A stretch of 64,000 nt of DNA from assembly GCF_003945595.2 (NCBI RefSeq), contig NW_024104362.1, positions 124,001-188,000 of the forward strand, read 5' to 3'. The notes below the pieces were generated by a model. That model had not been told where the DNA came from, made no database searches, and worked only from the letters and a program-made list of their open reading frames with translations. Source of the DNA: Pipra filicauda (Eukaryota > Chordata > Aves > Passeriformes > Pipridae). Shown piece by piece: positions 38,693 to 52,332 of this stretch (its first letter is position 1; every line of letters begins with the position of its first letter). Position numbers and translations under genes: made by a program.

Positions 38693-38705
38693 AGCTCCTT
38701 TGTAT
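38693..38705. repeat. Right target-site duplication of the SINE
   Basis: Exact copy of 38367-38379. It sits directly against the tRNA-like head, as expected at a SINE 5' end. Confidence 0.9.
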
Positions 38706-41700
38706 AACGTGATAGCAAAAACTTCTCAAATTAACAAATGCTACAGGTTCGTGTAAGAAGTTCTCCTGTAATGCCTGGTTGCACAGCGCAGGGAAGCAGT
38801 AGAGGATCACGCTGCTGTTTCCTACGCAGCATCCGCACTAGTCGGTACCATTATAATACAAGGAGCAGACCTGGACTCTGCAGACAACAGAACAGTGCAA
38901 AGAAACAATTCAGTTTTCTGGGGTTTAAAAGGCATTAATTTAGCATCCAAACAATCACTTCTGTTCCACATTATAAATGCTGAAAGTTACAGTAGCACAG
39001 TAATAAGTGTCACCTTTGCACATAAACTACAAGGCACCCCTGAGCCTAAGAAAGTTCTCTCAAGATAGCAGAGCCTGGTCCTCGATTATCAGGACCATTC
39101 ATCAGTAAGTCCTAATGAAATCAACAGAATTATTCATGCAGTCACTTATTAATCAGTAAATTTTAATGAAAATCAGTGTAGTTACATAGGCTAAGGTGAC
39201 ACACATTGATGCCCACATATGCAGGAAAGATACGTTTTCAGAAAAAATAACATCACAACATCAAAGCGTGGAAACACAGGACTCTAAAAGGAAGCCTACT
39301 ACATGCTTTTAATCAAATGGTTTTTATTATGCAAGTGGGAGGAAGCCAGCCACAGCTTTTCAGCATTTCAGAAAAAGAGCACAAGCAATCTAAACAAGCA
39401 AACTACAAAGCATGCAAGTGATCCTAAGAAAAGATAATGTTGTGAGGTGTACAACTTGAGGTGCCACCACACCTTCCATTTGTGCTTTAGTAAGTTGCAT
39501 TTTGTTTGCAATTTCTCAATCTAGTAAATCTTACTAATTTACCTTATTGGAAAATTAACAAGACTCCCAAACACCTTATGGGCTTAACCAGACTAGGAAA
39601 CACCACATTTCTAGTGAGTCATAAGAAGCTTAGTTCTATCCTAAGGAAAGACACTGATCAAAAGTGCTGTCCCCTCTTTGTACTCCTAAGCAGTTTTACA
39701 TGGCCACAAAATTATACTAGAAATGAAGCACCCCAGCTCCCAGGCACCCTCCCACACAGGTGGTTCAGGTCACACAGCCCATACACAGGAAAGCCAAGGA
39801 GCCTGCTCTGGGATGAGGCTTTCCAAAGCACTCTCTGCATCCGGAAGGGGGGCAGGCACTGCATAGGCCCTGCATCATGTTCTCCTCCTGCTGCCAGAGT
39901 CCCAGCTCCATGCTCCAAACTGCAAAGAATGAAACTGGGCAAGAAATACCTGTTTTTTCCAACAGAATTAACCTCACTGAGCTGCCCTCCTTTCTTGCTT
40001 GGCACATCTCAGGAGACCATCAGCTACCACTATCTGTTTTTCCTGCCCACACAGGACACCTGAACCCAACCTGATTTCAAAGTGCTTTGAAAGAAATTCA
40101 CGTGCACCTAAACAGGCAGGTGTAATGCTGCCAGGGGGTCATGCTCTTGTTTTAACAAGTTCAGGTGTTGTCAATAAAATGGGTTAACAGAACAATTTTC
40201 ACCTCAGAAGCAGATTCTTTTATGTATGTTAATAATAGATGATAAGTAGATGACCAACTGACTGCTCTACCTGGTGACACTCTCAAAGCCAGTTGGTGGA
40301 GAGAGGGTCTCCACTGGCAGGCACTGGAGTACAAGCCCTTTGTGGAATCTTGCCCATGAACTGGGGGGAAATATGCTCCTGTGTATTAGGACTGCTCTCA
40401 TAACCTGCACTCCTACTCCCTCTGGGATCTTTTTGCAAACCACTACTGGCTAAGAGAACAGTTTGCCAGCACAACTGGAGATTCCTGGGAATATTTTGCA
40501 AATCAGCTGTAAACGGTAGGCTTAGAAAACCCTTTCTAAACATTACACAGAACAAGGAAACATGATCCCTGCACTCATAACCTCAGCACTCTTGCATTTC
40601 AGTTTACAGTGAGTCCCATAGATCTGTTTAACAGGACATTTTGGAATACTAAGTTATCAGGAATGCTGGCAACAGAACACTGATCTTCACGTTAACTCTT
40701 CTAACATTACAAGATCTTCCAGGTCTGACTGCTTCAGTTCAGAAAGAATAGTCCCACTGCAAGGGCTACTGCCACCCTCCACCACAACAGCTGTTTGCAG
40801 AACGTGATTTCTCTCTGCATCCAAACCTTCACTGATATTTGCTGTTGTGATCCAAGCTGTTTAAGTGACTGCATAGTTCTGAAGTAAAAAAAGCACTGAA
40901 CAAACGCAGATTTTAAACAAAGAATTAACGTAAGAAAAAGGAGCCAAAAGAGCACAGCAATGCTCAACTAGGTTTATAAATAACAACGCGACTCTCCCCA
41001 CATCCAGACTGACTTAGAAACTCCCAATCTCCCGCTTGCTTATTAGAAACAAGAGCCATCAAAATGCTGCCAAGGGACACCTGGCCCCTTAAGAGGCCTC
41101 CCATTTACTCTCTCTGCAGCTGGATAATGGGAAAAGTCACTATTTTTCACTCCAGCAGGAGTGAAAAAACCAGGAATGAAGATCCATTTCAGATTTTGCA
41201 ATGAATCTACATGCAGTTTTAAGATGAGGTTTGATCTAAGAGACTTTAATTGTGTGCCCCCTGAAAGTAAAGCGCTGAGCAAGTGTTGCCTATAAATATT
41301 ACTGTGAACTTGAACACAACAAATAGGTAACGGGTTTAAGTAATTTAACTGGAAATAAAGCTAGGGAAAGGTACTATAAATGCTTTCAGAAGACAAATAG
41401 AGCACACATCCAGGTTGCAAATTATTGTTGCAAATTTGACAACAGATTATTTAAAAAGAACACAAACCATTACCTCTATGAACACAAGTGTGTGTTGACT
41501 GAAACTGCAGCAGATGGCAACAGCTATTTTTTAGTTGATTGCAACTGTAGCAAACGTTAAAAAGGCTGAGCCAGGGTTCAGAATACATTTATCCCCCTCT
41601 CAAAACTCCAGCCAGAATTGCTCCATTGCAGCAGAGGAAGAAGCTGCAGGGAAACAGTGGGTTAGTCCACAACAGAAATTCATCTGATTGTCCCTGAAGC

Positions 41701-42648
41701 AGTTGTGACTGCAAAGGGAAAGCTGTGGAGTCCAGGAGGATGACAGGGAACCAGCAGGGAAAGCTAGCACAGGCACAGCAAGTCAGGACCATGTACTGAA
41801 GGAGATGCACTTACCACTGTCAGAATTTCTGCTCAATTCACGGACCACTACTCTTTAAATAAATGCATCCATCCTTTTGAGCTGCATCATTAGACTTTTT
41901 CTCATCAATAATTAAACAGAATCATAGAACAAACTAATTCATTTATAGTTTGCCATCAGCATATTATTCTCTACACTCCATATAGCACTGTTTTCCTCAC
42001 ATCCTTGCAAACATGTGTCTAGACAGATCTTGCTTTTGACTTCATACAAGTTTCTTCATCCACATTTCTTACGTTTCAGCATCCATATGGAATGGGAATA
42101 TCACCACTGTGCAAGAAAGAAACAGCAGGTCCCAAACCAAGCCCTGGCTAACCAAGGTGACTGCCAGATGAGACCTGCATAGAGTCTGAGGTGAAATAGC
42201 AAGGGATCACCCAATTCAACCCCAACACAAAATGGGCTTTAAGTTAAAGCCAGAAACATGAGTAGTGGTGTACTTGCAGAAGGGAAGAAGTTGTTGTTAA
42301 TATGTTGTTATTATTGGAAAGCACATTCACAAACATTTGTGAAATATCACAGGAAACAAAAATCCATACTGAATTGATTAATTCTTTTAGAGCAAGCTTT
42401 GAGTACCATGCAGGAAATTTATGACCTTATGCCACATATTCCACAATAAGGAGAAGGAAAAAGACTCATCAAGATTAGTATCATTTATTTAGTGTGCTGG
42501 ATAAGGCACAGAGTCTGTGGGAGGGATGCTGGCAGGCAATAATGTAATTAAAAGCTGTAACCTAACCCAGGGAAACAGGGAAGAGTAATAATGCTAGCTT
42601 TTCCAAACTAGAGACAATTTGACTTAGCTATCAGGTGTTTTTAAAAGT

Positions 42649-42666
42649 ACACACACACACACACAC
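42649..42666. repeat. (CA)n microsatellite
   Basis: About nine uninterrupted AC/CA units in the RASSF3 intron. Confidence 0.9.
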
Positions 42667-45600
42667 CCTTTAAAGTGGTCATTTATAAAAGAATTATTTT
42701 ATTACCTAGAAAGCACAATCCAGAATTGGAATATCATGGAGCTAGGATTCATTAAGTATCTATGAAGACACTCAAGAACTTCTTGTTACTGATGCTCTCC
42801 TCTGTTCTGTCTCAGCACCATGTTAGTGCATTGTCCAGCCACCTGGCAAGATGGGAGCTACCTCAAGTTTAGCAAGACCATAATGTTCCTCTCTCTCCTG
42901 TTTAAGTTGCATGAACAATTTGCAAGCACAAGTCTTGAATCTGAAGTCAGTGTTCTAGTACTAAAAATATCTTCAGCTTACTTCAGAGGTCTATCTGAAG
43001 CCCACAGAGAAAGCAAGTAATATAAGTTTTTTGCTGCCCTGACTGGAGAAAGTGCAGTCAACCCATCACACATACAGAAGATATTAAAGAGAGCAGCTGT
43101 TCCAAGGTCTCTGTTGAGGGAGGAGGAAGAAATCTCCCAAAGCAACTTCCACTCTCCCAAAGAAGTTCTGGTATTTGGAATGCCAGGCTAAGCTGTAGAG
43201 AAGCCAGCTCTTGTTTCAACCCATTAGACAGATATCAAATTGTTATAGCTGGCTTTCATTTTGACAGGTCAAGAGAAATCTGCAAATCCTACACACTTAA
43301 GGCACATGAAAACTAAGCTATATGGCCACAAAAAAATGAAAAGGCAAGAATTATCCCCTCTGTTTACAACATTCAAGGACAAAGACTATTTCATAACATC
43401 TACTTTTCAACTGCAGCAAGCATTAATAGCCTCCTATAAAAGACCAAAAAAAATTTAGAGGGGAAAAAAAAAGGGCACCATTTCTACCTGAATATAGGCA
43501 GAGAAAGAAATAAGTAGAAACATGGGAAGTTAAGCCCATAATACATACGACCTTATCTAAGTAGGGATACCAATTAAAGAGTGATCTAAACGGAAAATCA
43601 GTTGAATTACCATTCATCTTGCTGCAAAGGATATTAAATAAAAATAAAAGTAAATAAAAACACAACAACAACAAATCCACTTAAAAAGACAAAGTATGAG
43701 CAGATAGGGTATCTGATCAAGAGTTCAAGACTGCATTCACATTTCATGGAGTAATTGGATACTGCACAGAAGCCAACATAACAGGATGCTCTCCCTGGAC
43801 AAATGAAAAATTATCAGTCGGAAACTAACAGGGTGGTTTCTGTGTTCCTCAGTATTGGGGAGACCAAATCTCGAGTGCCAGGCAATCCTTAGCCAATTCA
43901 ACATATACTGTATATATTAAAAATACATAGAAACAGCATAAAACCCCACTTGTACACTTGTTTACATTTCTCTCGTCTGAGTAATATAGAGTGGTACAGG
44001 CAAGAGGCAAACAATTTATGTCTGGCACCACAGAAAAAAGAAACTAAAGGTCCTACAGTGTTTCCCTTGAAGCTGCAAAACAAAAAACCAAAGTCAACCT
44101 TCCCTTTTCAATTCCACACCTTTTCCAGAAATGTGCATTGATAAGGAGGCTGGTAAGGGGAGAGTTGTTCGAATAAAAATCCACCTCAAAGAATCCCACC
44201 ACCATCTCTTGCCATTTAAAGCACGGGTGTATTTTAAACCATACAAATCCCCTGAAGCACGCTGCTCCTCACACTGGCCCCTCTTGTCAGAGTCAGAGAA
44301 TCCTGCCCTGAGTAGCACCAACACAGCTACACCCCAAGAAATTAGAAGATAAACATAAGTATCTTCCATTTTATCCAAAGTCAGTGAGCTTCCCTCAACA
44401 CTTTGTAAATTCTGCTACTGCCCTGATTTTACAACCTTCTGTCAGAAAACCCTTGGGCTGAGGCACGCGTGGAGAGATACTGGATCACGAACTTTTCCTG
44501 AGATAAAGAGCAAGCTACACAGCAGGATAGTGCTGCTCCAAACAGCTGCCAGCAGATCAGAAGAGCAATATATACTACCAGGGTAAACAGAAAAACCACC
44601 CCAGTCATGTCAGCTACAGAAAGACACGGATGAGGAATTCATAATACCTCTCCACTCCCATAGCAGGAAGGAGAGTGGAAGTCCCTTTGATAGCCTCCCT
44701 GCAGGAGAGGCTTCTCCTGTCACATTTTGTCTTTACCATCTGAAGGACTTCTCATAGCCACCCACAGAGTAATTGGCTCTGTGCCCACCTCCTCAGAGCA
44801 GATCTGGGGAAGCCAGGAAGCCCAAGTGCAGGTGTCTCCGCCTATGATGTGGCTGAACTGACACAGGGAGCGAAGGCTCCTGCAAATACATCTGGTTGAA
44901 AAAACACAGTGGCCTCCTACACAGAGTTTCTGAAAGCCACAGACTTCATGAACATAAATCATCTGGTTGTCACACACTAGAGTGGGTTAGGAAGAAAGGT
45001 CAGATGATCATCTGCACTATCCCATATGGATTAAAACAGAAATACTGGCATTTGACAGAAAGAAAGCAGCTAGAGAGAACAAATACTCAAGGCTGCAAGC
45101 ACCTGCATGGAGAGCAGGTAAGCAGGTGTTATCTGACCAGGGAAAGAAATGCCTCTAGGAGGTACCAGAGATCAAAGAAACAGTAAGTAGTAGAGCAGGG
45201 AGGAGATTACAGGCTCGAGCTGCAGACACCCACCCAGGCTGAGTCACTACAACAGCTTGGAAAAGACCAGGGAGTGCTCAGGCCATGGTAGAAAAGGGAG
45301 TCCTGCTGCACCCAAGAGATGCATGAGCAGAAATCATCACAGGGAGCGAAAAGGACCAGCTAAAGTAGGGTTAGGGAAGAGGAATAAAGAATACATCAAA
45401 GCCACTGGTGTAAGTGAAAGGCAAACACAGTCATTTTTCCTAGATCACAAGCATTTCCCAGCATCGCAAATGCCTCAGCATCAGGGTGCTCTTTGGATAT
45501 GGCAGTGGTTCACCATGACAAACAAAACTGTCTTCTAGCAAAGTCACACCACCACAACCCCCAAGCCCACGGAGGAAACACTTCAGAGAAGCAGTTGGGA

Positions 45601-48600
45601 AGCCATTTACAGTGAATCCCAGTATAAATGCTCAATGGTCCAGGACATACAGATACTTCTCAACTGAACGACAAGAGCTGTCTATGAGATGACAAAAGCT
45701 TTGAAGAACCTATTAGTTATGCATTATAATATCAATTCAGACTAGAAGTGGAAGGTACTTCTGGAACAGAGATACTCTTCATTAGACCTCTCCAGAAGAC
45801 AGACAGCATCTTCATACTTGAACCCTGTGCATTCAATTTAAGATTTCCTAACAGCAAGTAATTCAAACTTGAAGCTACCGTGTATTTTCTTAATGCTCAA
45901 GATTTACAAGCAGTAGGTGGCACTACATAGTGTAGAATGTCACTTTAAACCACCATTAAAGAAAGGGATTTATTAAAAAAAACATGTTGTCTAGTTGATC
46001 TTCTACTGTGGGGACTTGGGAGGACAATGAGGAGAAGCAAAGCACAAGCAGTGAACAGTATGATACAAAGAACCCACATTCAAGCTGTCTCTGTGCTCTG
46101 ATATGGCTGGTACTGAGCCACTGTCTAAGCTCTGCTGAACCTCAGTCAGCTCCTCCTCAAACACCAAGGCATCTCTGCAACACATGTCACTGCAAAGAGC
46201 TACAGTGCTCTGTAGCAGTCCACACATTGCAAAACTCTCCACACACCAATCAGCCCTCTCACATCCCAGGCATCTTGACTGGCAAGCTTAAAGCTCCAAA
46301 CAGAGATACTTTCTTTTCTGCTGGCACAGGTACTCAAATGGCCCCAACTGCCTCTTTTTTCCTAGATGAGTAATTGTACTGGAGTTCCCTGATCTCACAT
46401 AATACATCCCCATCAAACAAGCTTAAGTGAGGGATGGATGGAACCAATGTTACAGTGGGCAACACAGCCATGTCATACCATATTCCTAATGGATTTATTT
46501 GCTGTGGAAAGCAAGCACTACAGTATTATCATCCAGACTTGGTCAAACATGAGTGTTAGATATTCCTAGGTGTGACACAACCCAACAGCTTGCTGCTCTC
46601 AAGGACAAATGGGGTCCCCTTCTCTATAGCTGTGAGGTCTCACCTCCTCTTAGCATTTATTCAAATCTTTGGTGAGGGAAATTTAGCTCACCTGTCAAGA
46701 AACTAACTTTAGAAGAAAAGCTAAGCTAGCAAAACAAGGTGCAAGCAGTACAGGAGGCAGCAGACGGACAGAGTGTCTAAGATTTTTCTTCAGCAGCTGT
46801 TCCGCTCAGTCAACAACTTCCTGACCCACTCGCATTGTGTGTGCCAAATGCCCTATAATAAGGTTTCTAGGGTTTGGGTTGGTTACTTCTTAATAGCAAG
46901 AAATTAAAGGCATTTTCACGCAAAACTGGAGATAACATGCCCTAGTCTTCACTGGAATCCTTTACATTGCTCTTTGAACCATCTTCCCTCCCCCTACCCA
47001 CTGGAGAAGAGTTCAAAATGCTATCTGAGCAAATCACTATGGCAAAAACTCAGTAGGTAAAAGTTTAAAATCTAAGGATGCGGACCCATTAGATCCATGA
47101 AGAAATCCAGACTTCAGACATATTAACATGGGTTTGGAAAGATTTGTTCACCACCACTGAAGCTATTTGAAAAATTGCATCAAATTGACTATACACACAG
47201 ATTTTTTTTTCTTCCTATATTTATTCATTCTTAACTTCAGAGAGATCAAAGGCCTTAAAGAGCAGCTCTAGTAGCAAAGTACAACAGTCACCAGGACTGC
47301 AGCTGCTTGTCTTATCAAGAGAGAACCCAAGAGTCCAAATAATAATGAAAGACTATATCAACCACAACAGTCCCTGTGCATGGATAATCCAATCCTCGTC
47401 CAGATTTGCAAGCCTAAACTGCAGAACTTGTAATACTGAAGCCATTTGGCACACCTAAGCAGACAACAGACAGCCTTAGAAATTCACTATGTGTCTTCAA
47501 ACTTGGCAAACCACCTATCCTCAGGTGATATTTTTTGACTGGGAGCTAACGGACGACCTAACAAGTTTCCTCTGCACCAGAGCAGAATCACACCTGTGTA
47601 GTTTTGCCCAGTCTGGACCATAATACTTCTTCAGTCAGATGATACATTTCCTCTGCATCCAGAATGAACTGTCAGCTCTCCAGCAAGGGACAGCTGTGAG
47701 GTTTATCAGATAAAGAACCATTCCAATTTTGACTTAGGGCCTGCAATGAAGAGAATTAATATGGGAAAATGCTACTTGAAATGACACAAATCACCATGTG
47801 CCCATTAAGATACTACAGGGTCACTGAGATAAGTTTCATGCATCCCAAAACTTTCACACACTCACTTAAAAAGATATACATTTAATTAATTTACATGCAA
47901 ATCTCACATGTCTAGTAGTTAACTATTAACATTAAAAACAACTACTACTGGAAACAAATAATGAGAAAGGTTTATCCAGAAACTATTTTAAAATTACAGA
48001 ACTGCAAATGTCACACTCCTCCTGCATTCAGAAGTGTTTCCCTATTAATATTTCTAATCTGACTTAATGTTTAAAAGTTTCCTACTGTGCTTCATGATTT
48101 GCCTATAAATCACTTGCTTATAATCCACCCTGCAGGATGAACCATCTTTCTTTAAAACATCGAAGTCATGTTATGCAGCTGCTGAGAAGTGACAATGAAG
48201 CAACACATTCTCAATGGGAAAGGAAGTATGTCTATAAAAGGCAGACACGCAGAACATACTGAAATTTAGCAATATGATAAACTTGAATATTCTGTTATTT
48301 TATTCAAAAACACTTTCCTGCTTTGAGGTATTTTTACTGAAACTACAAATACTCCAGCTTTCCTCAACAACCTCTCAGTTTACTGACATCCCAGAGTACA
48401 TTTAAAAGTAAGGTAAGACTTCAACATGTTTCCTATCCACTTGCTGCTAAGGACAGTCATTTGCATGATCCAGCTACAATGAGCTGCTTACAGTAACACA
48501 GAACTCAAAAGGAATGATGTTTTCCAAAGATGGAAGTGATAAAAGTAGCAAAGAGGATAAGAAAATACAGGATCCTCTGCTCTGACATATAATGCATATC

Positions 48601-48707
48601 ACATAAGGCTAAATCCTACGTCACACAAACTGCAAAATGAAAACCTTTTTCGCTTTCAAAATCCATTTGATGCAGTCTTTTGTAAGAACACTTTGCTTAT
48701 AAACCAC

Positions 48708-49960
48708 TGTGGGGGTTTTACCCCCACAAAAATCCAATCTCTGAGCTTCCCCCCACAATTTACCTTAACACTGAAAAGAAATTTTCAGACAGGCACACCT
48801 CAGTATGGGGGAAGGGAATATATACAATTTATTACTATACACAATAGATACTATAGAACCTAAAGAGCAAACAAATACACAGTATTAATAATAATCCTAT
48901 CACCCCTTGGCCCCTCCCACATCAGTTCAGGAGAAGTCTTCAGGGTGATAGTGAAAAAAAGTCTCTCTCTCATTGGGGTATGAGGGAAAGGGGTTCTCGT
49001 GCACCCCCACCAGCCCTCAGCTCCATGCTGAGGTCCTATCCTGAGCTGCAAGGAAAACAACTTGCGTCATCAGGATCTTCATCACAAAAGCTCCAGGGAG
49101 TCAGCTCTGAGTCCTTCCCCCCTGGTTTGTGAAGGTTTCCTCCCAGAGAATAAGATGCTTCATTCTCATTCTCCAAGTCACAGGCTCCTGGGTCTCTGCT
49201 CAGTCCTTTTTACCCCAAACAGCTTTCATCAAAAAGTCTTTACCCAGAAAAACCTGCTGGTTTGGCTCTCTCACTCTTCTTTAGTAGCTGCAGCTTTCAA
49301 TTTCGGCAACCCACGTCCAAACCCAACCTATGGCACCTCCGAGCCCCTCTGGCCCGTCTCCAATTCCTTCAGCTAGAGTTCTTCCAGCTTTTGCATATAT
49401 CACAGCCACTTCTCCAGGCTCCGGACCCCTCTGGCCCATTTCTTTCCTGCTGGGGGGGACGGGGGGGTCAGGTCAGATAGTTGCAACTGTCCTGGCTGGC
49501 CTCCGAATTCACTCCAATCGCCTCTCCTGTGCAGTGGAAGGGGAGAACCGGCAAGGAGACCACCCCGGCCCTGGCTGAATCAAGGCCGAGGAAGCCTGGA
49601 AGCCCCCCCCCCAAGTTCGGGGGCACCCCTGGCCACCCCTCGTGTTTCCGATTCTCTCTTACACACAACACACACACACTCCTACATGCTGCCTCCAGCT
49701 CTGGCCGAGCCAGGGCTGCGGGGGCACAGGGGCCACCCCCAGGTTATGGAGGGCCCCTGTCCACCCCTCCGGCTTCTCTCCCTCACGCACAACTAAAACT
49801 GCCAACAACTTCTGGCTGTTGTGAATATCTAATTTCACAGGACCAAAAAAGAACAGCTGCGATTGGTCCCTCAGCAGGAAACTCTCCTGGGACTAACCAC
49901 CCTAGCTCCCCCAGGGGAGGAGCTGCTTAACCTATGACAAGGTTCTCAACCTTGTCCTTC
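48708..49960 (-). mobile_element. Probable solo LTR of an endogenous retrovirus
   Basis: A 1.25-kb block with a composition unlike the surrounding intron: a GC-rich core at about 49,320-49,930 and a terminus TGTGGGGG...CCCCCACA at 48708-48728. On the minus strand the block runs from a GC-rich U3-like part to AATAAA at 48833-48828, about 100 bp before the end ...CCCCCACA, as in an LTR with R and U5. No gag, pol or env sequence and no primer-binding site were seen, so if this is an LTR it is solo. I could not identify target-site duplications, and the right boundary is uncertain by tens of bases. Open frames in the core overlap on both strands and are taken as a by-product of GC content. Confidence 0.5.
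48828..48833 (-). promoter_or_regulatory. AATAAA in the probable LTR
   Basis: Minus-strand poly(A) hexamer placed where an LTR R region would end. Supports the orientation given. Confidence 0.5.
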
Positions 49961-49977
49961 TTACATCAAATGCTGAG

Positions 49978-50011
49978 GTAAACAAACAAACAAATAAACA
50001 AAAAAAACCAA
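49978..50011. repeat. (AAAC)n / A-rich simple repeat
   Basis: AAAC units grading into an A run just beyond the probable LTR. It may mark an insertion junction or be independent. Confidence 0.75.
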
Positions 50012-52299
50012 AGATGTGGTTGTGATGAAGACATATTTGATCTGTTTTTCCTAATAAAAGGTTTTCCAGGGTTTGCTTCAACTGGAGGAAACTAGACTGT
50101 TGAAAAGCCCTCAAGTCTCTGCCATACGCCACAAAATGGACCTACAAGCAGAGTTTTCACAAAAGGTATCGTGGGTCATTTAGAGTAACAGTGACAAATG
50201 AAGTTATTCAAGAAAATTAGTTCTGCAGAAACAAGTCACATCCCTTCTAAAAACCATTCCTAAATTCCATTCATCACAGGAAATCATCTCCAATACCTTG
50301 CAAAAGGTGAGTCAGGGGATGGAGCACACGGTGATTTTCAAGTAACAAATGAAGCCAAAGCACAGGATAGAAAGCCAGATGCCTGCTTTAAAAGAAAGCC
50401 AAATCCTTTGAGGTTTATAAATTCGTTAAAGAGGCATCTGTCCATTTTTACCCATGTCTTGTGATAGAAATGATACGGGGAAAGCAGGCATTCATAATCC
50501 TTGCAGAATCCAGAACAGGTCTGCTGCTGAGGACAGCTAGCACAGGAGCTTCACAGCTAAAAAAGCCTTTTGAAGAAGTCATGCAGCACTTCATCCCAGA
50601 AGAGATGCAGAACTGGAGGATGGGAAGGAAGCTCAAGTATCCACTCCAAATGGAAAGGGGTAATGGGGTAACCTCTGTACTGCAATAAATACACAAAAGT
50701 CCAGGGAAAAGGTAATGTTAAGTCTCCTTTGCTGGGAGCATTCACAGCTCTCCACTCTTTTGAGACAAAAGCAGATAGCCTTCTCTAAGGAGACAGCCCC
50801 TGGACTGTTTAGGGCAAGAACCGAACTATGCCAAAGAACTGTGTAAGAGAATAAGCACGCTGACTCTTCTCCAGATAAACGCACAGAACTGACAACAGCA
50901 CAGCCGCAATCAGCAGCAGTGGACACCATACATTTCCCCTTCCCTACATGGAACACTCCCAGGGTGCCACCAATCCCAGAGGGAAAGCCAGGACAGACAT
51001 GTTGAACAATGTTCCTGTTATACTCCCTGCCATAAAGAGTCCAGGCTGCTGCAGGCCATACAAACACAGTCTTATTTACCCAACTTTTCAAAACTTCCAG
51101 GTCATCCTTTGTTCTAAAAAAGCAAAGCTGTTCTCAAAACATTTCTGACTCAAATGACCCAAGGTCAGAGACAGGTCCACTTAATATTGAAAATTCTACC
51201 AGTAGCCTCTGAAAGAGCAATAAGTAACTCCCAAATAGTTTGCTTGCAAAGGAACTAATGAAGACTGCTTTGCCACAGTCTTGCATACAACTTGTAAACT
51301 AAACTGCATGAGACTTTTACATGGTTGCCTCCAAAGAGGTAAGTTGAGATTGAAGTTCTTCTCCCTCATATAAACTATATAGCTTCTCTTTTGAGCAGCT
51401 GCCCTAATGCCTCAAACTGTATCTGCTCCCACTGCTGCTCTTCTTTTAGCTAGAGCACCAGCAGGGTTTCTCTGCAAAACCTGCTCACAGCTTAGGTAAA
51501 TATCTGTAGAAGCTACAATACCTGCGTGTTTCCAGCCCTCCATAAATCAACATGTTATCTATCTAAACTTAGGAGAGGGAATGGAAAGATTGCAGTAAGT
51601 GTCACTTTTGCAGAAAACAGAGCTAAAAATGGACACTTTTGAAATCTTACCACAAGCAGCAAGTCAGGAAAAGTTTTGTGTTAAGTTATACCTCTTCCAC
51701 ACCAACAACTGATTTCGAAACAGTTACACACACTGAGAGACAGCACAAAACCCACTCATCTTTCTGCCACCCATGTTTCTACTTGTGCAGGCACGAAGAA
51801 CTTTCAGCCTCCCCAGGCACCAGCTGAGGGCTCTGCGTGAATGCTACAGATCTGTTATGCCAACGTGACTCTCACAGTAATGAAAAGGGACTTCACAAGT
51901 TTCAGAAATACCACTCTCGTAGCAGCTTCTTGCAAGAGGCTATTATTACATCAGTAACATGGATGCAAAAGCACAAAGCAAAAATTCTTCATGCCCTTAT
52001 GTAAACCGTGCAGCTATTCAAATAAAAACAGAAGACAACTTATTTTGCTCCGAGAATTAATTTCTCCTCTGGAGAAGAATATAAGGTGACAGGTCACCTT
52101 GAAAACAAGCCATAAGATTAACACAGAACATTTTCAATCTAAGAGAAAGAAAAAAAAAAGACACCATCAAGGTTCAAGGCAAAAGAACAAAGCAACTGAA
52201 GAACAAGACCTCCTTGAAAGGAGAGCTTTAAATGCATAGCCTTTGTGGGCAGGAGGAGAATTTGAAATGGGACACAGAGCTATAATTGCATGGGCATTT

Positions 52300-52332
52300 G
52301 CTAAGTAGGTCTGCATTAGCTAAGTAGGTCTG
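52300..52332. repeat. 14-bp direct repeat with 19-bp period
   Basis: GCTAAGTAGGTCTG occurs at 52300-52313 and 52319-52332. A small local duplication in the intron. Confidence 0.85.

Noticed and set aside
38622..38694. Functional tRNA-Glu gene on the minus strand
   Set aside because: The B box and anticodon loop fit, but the anticodon stem has several mismatches, the acceptor stem does not pair, and the block sits at the head of a longer element flanked by target-site duplications. A SINE explains all of this.
39100..39180. Imperfect ~51-bp tandem similarity (ATCAGTAA...TAATGAAA)
   Set aside because: Too diverged and AT-rich to separate from chance.
39506..40063. 185-codon open frame on the + strand
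   Set aside because: No recognisable domain or signal, overlapping open frames on the other strand, no splice or retrogene signs; taken as chance.
41920..41945. AATCATAGAA string resembling a CR1 tail
   Set aside because: Only about ten bases match and no CR1 sequence follows.
49481..49930. 149-codon open frame, proline- and glycine-rich
   Set aside because: Lies in the GC-rich core of the probable LTR, where several frames on both strands are open by composition.
48700..49965. Exact LTR target-site duplications
   Set aside because: I compared flanks for several possible ends and found no convincing 4-6 bp duplication, so none is annotated.
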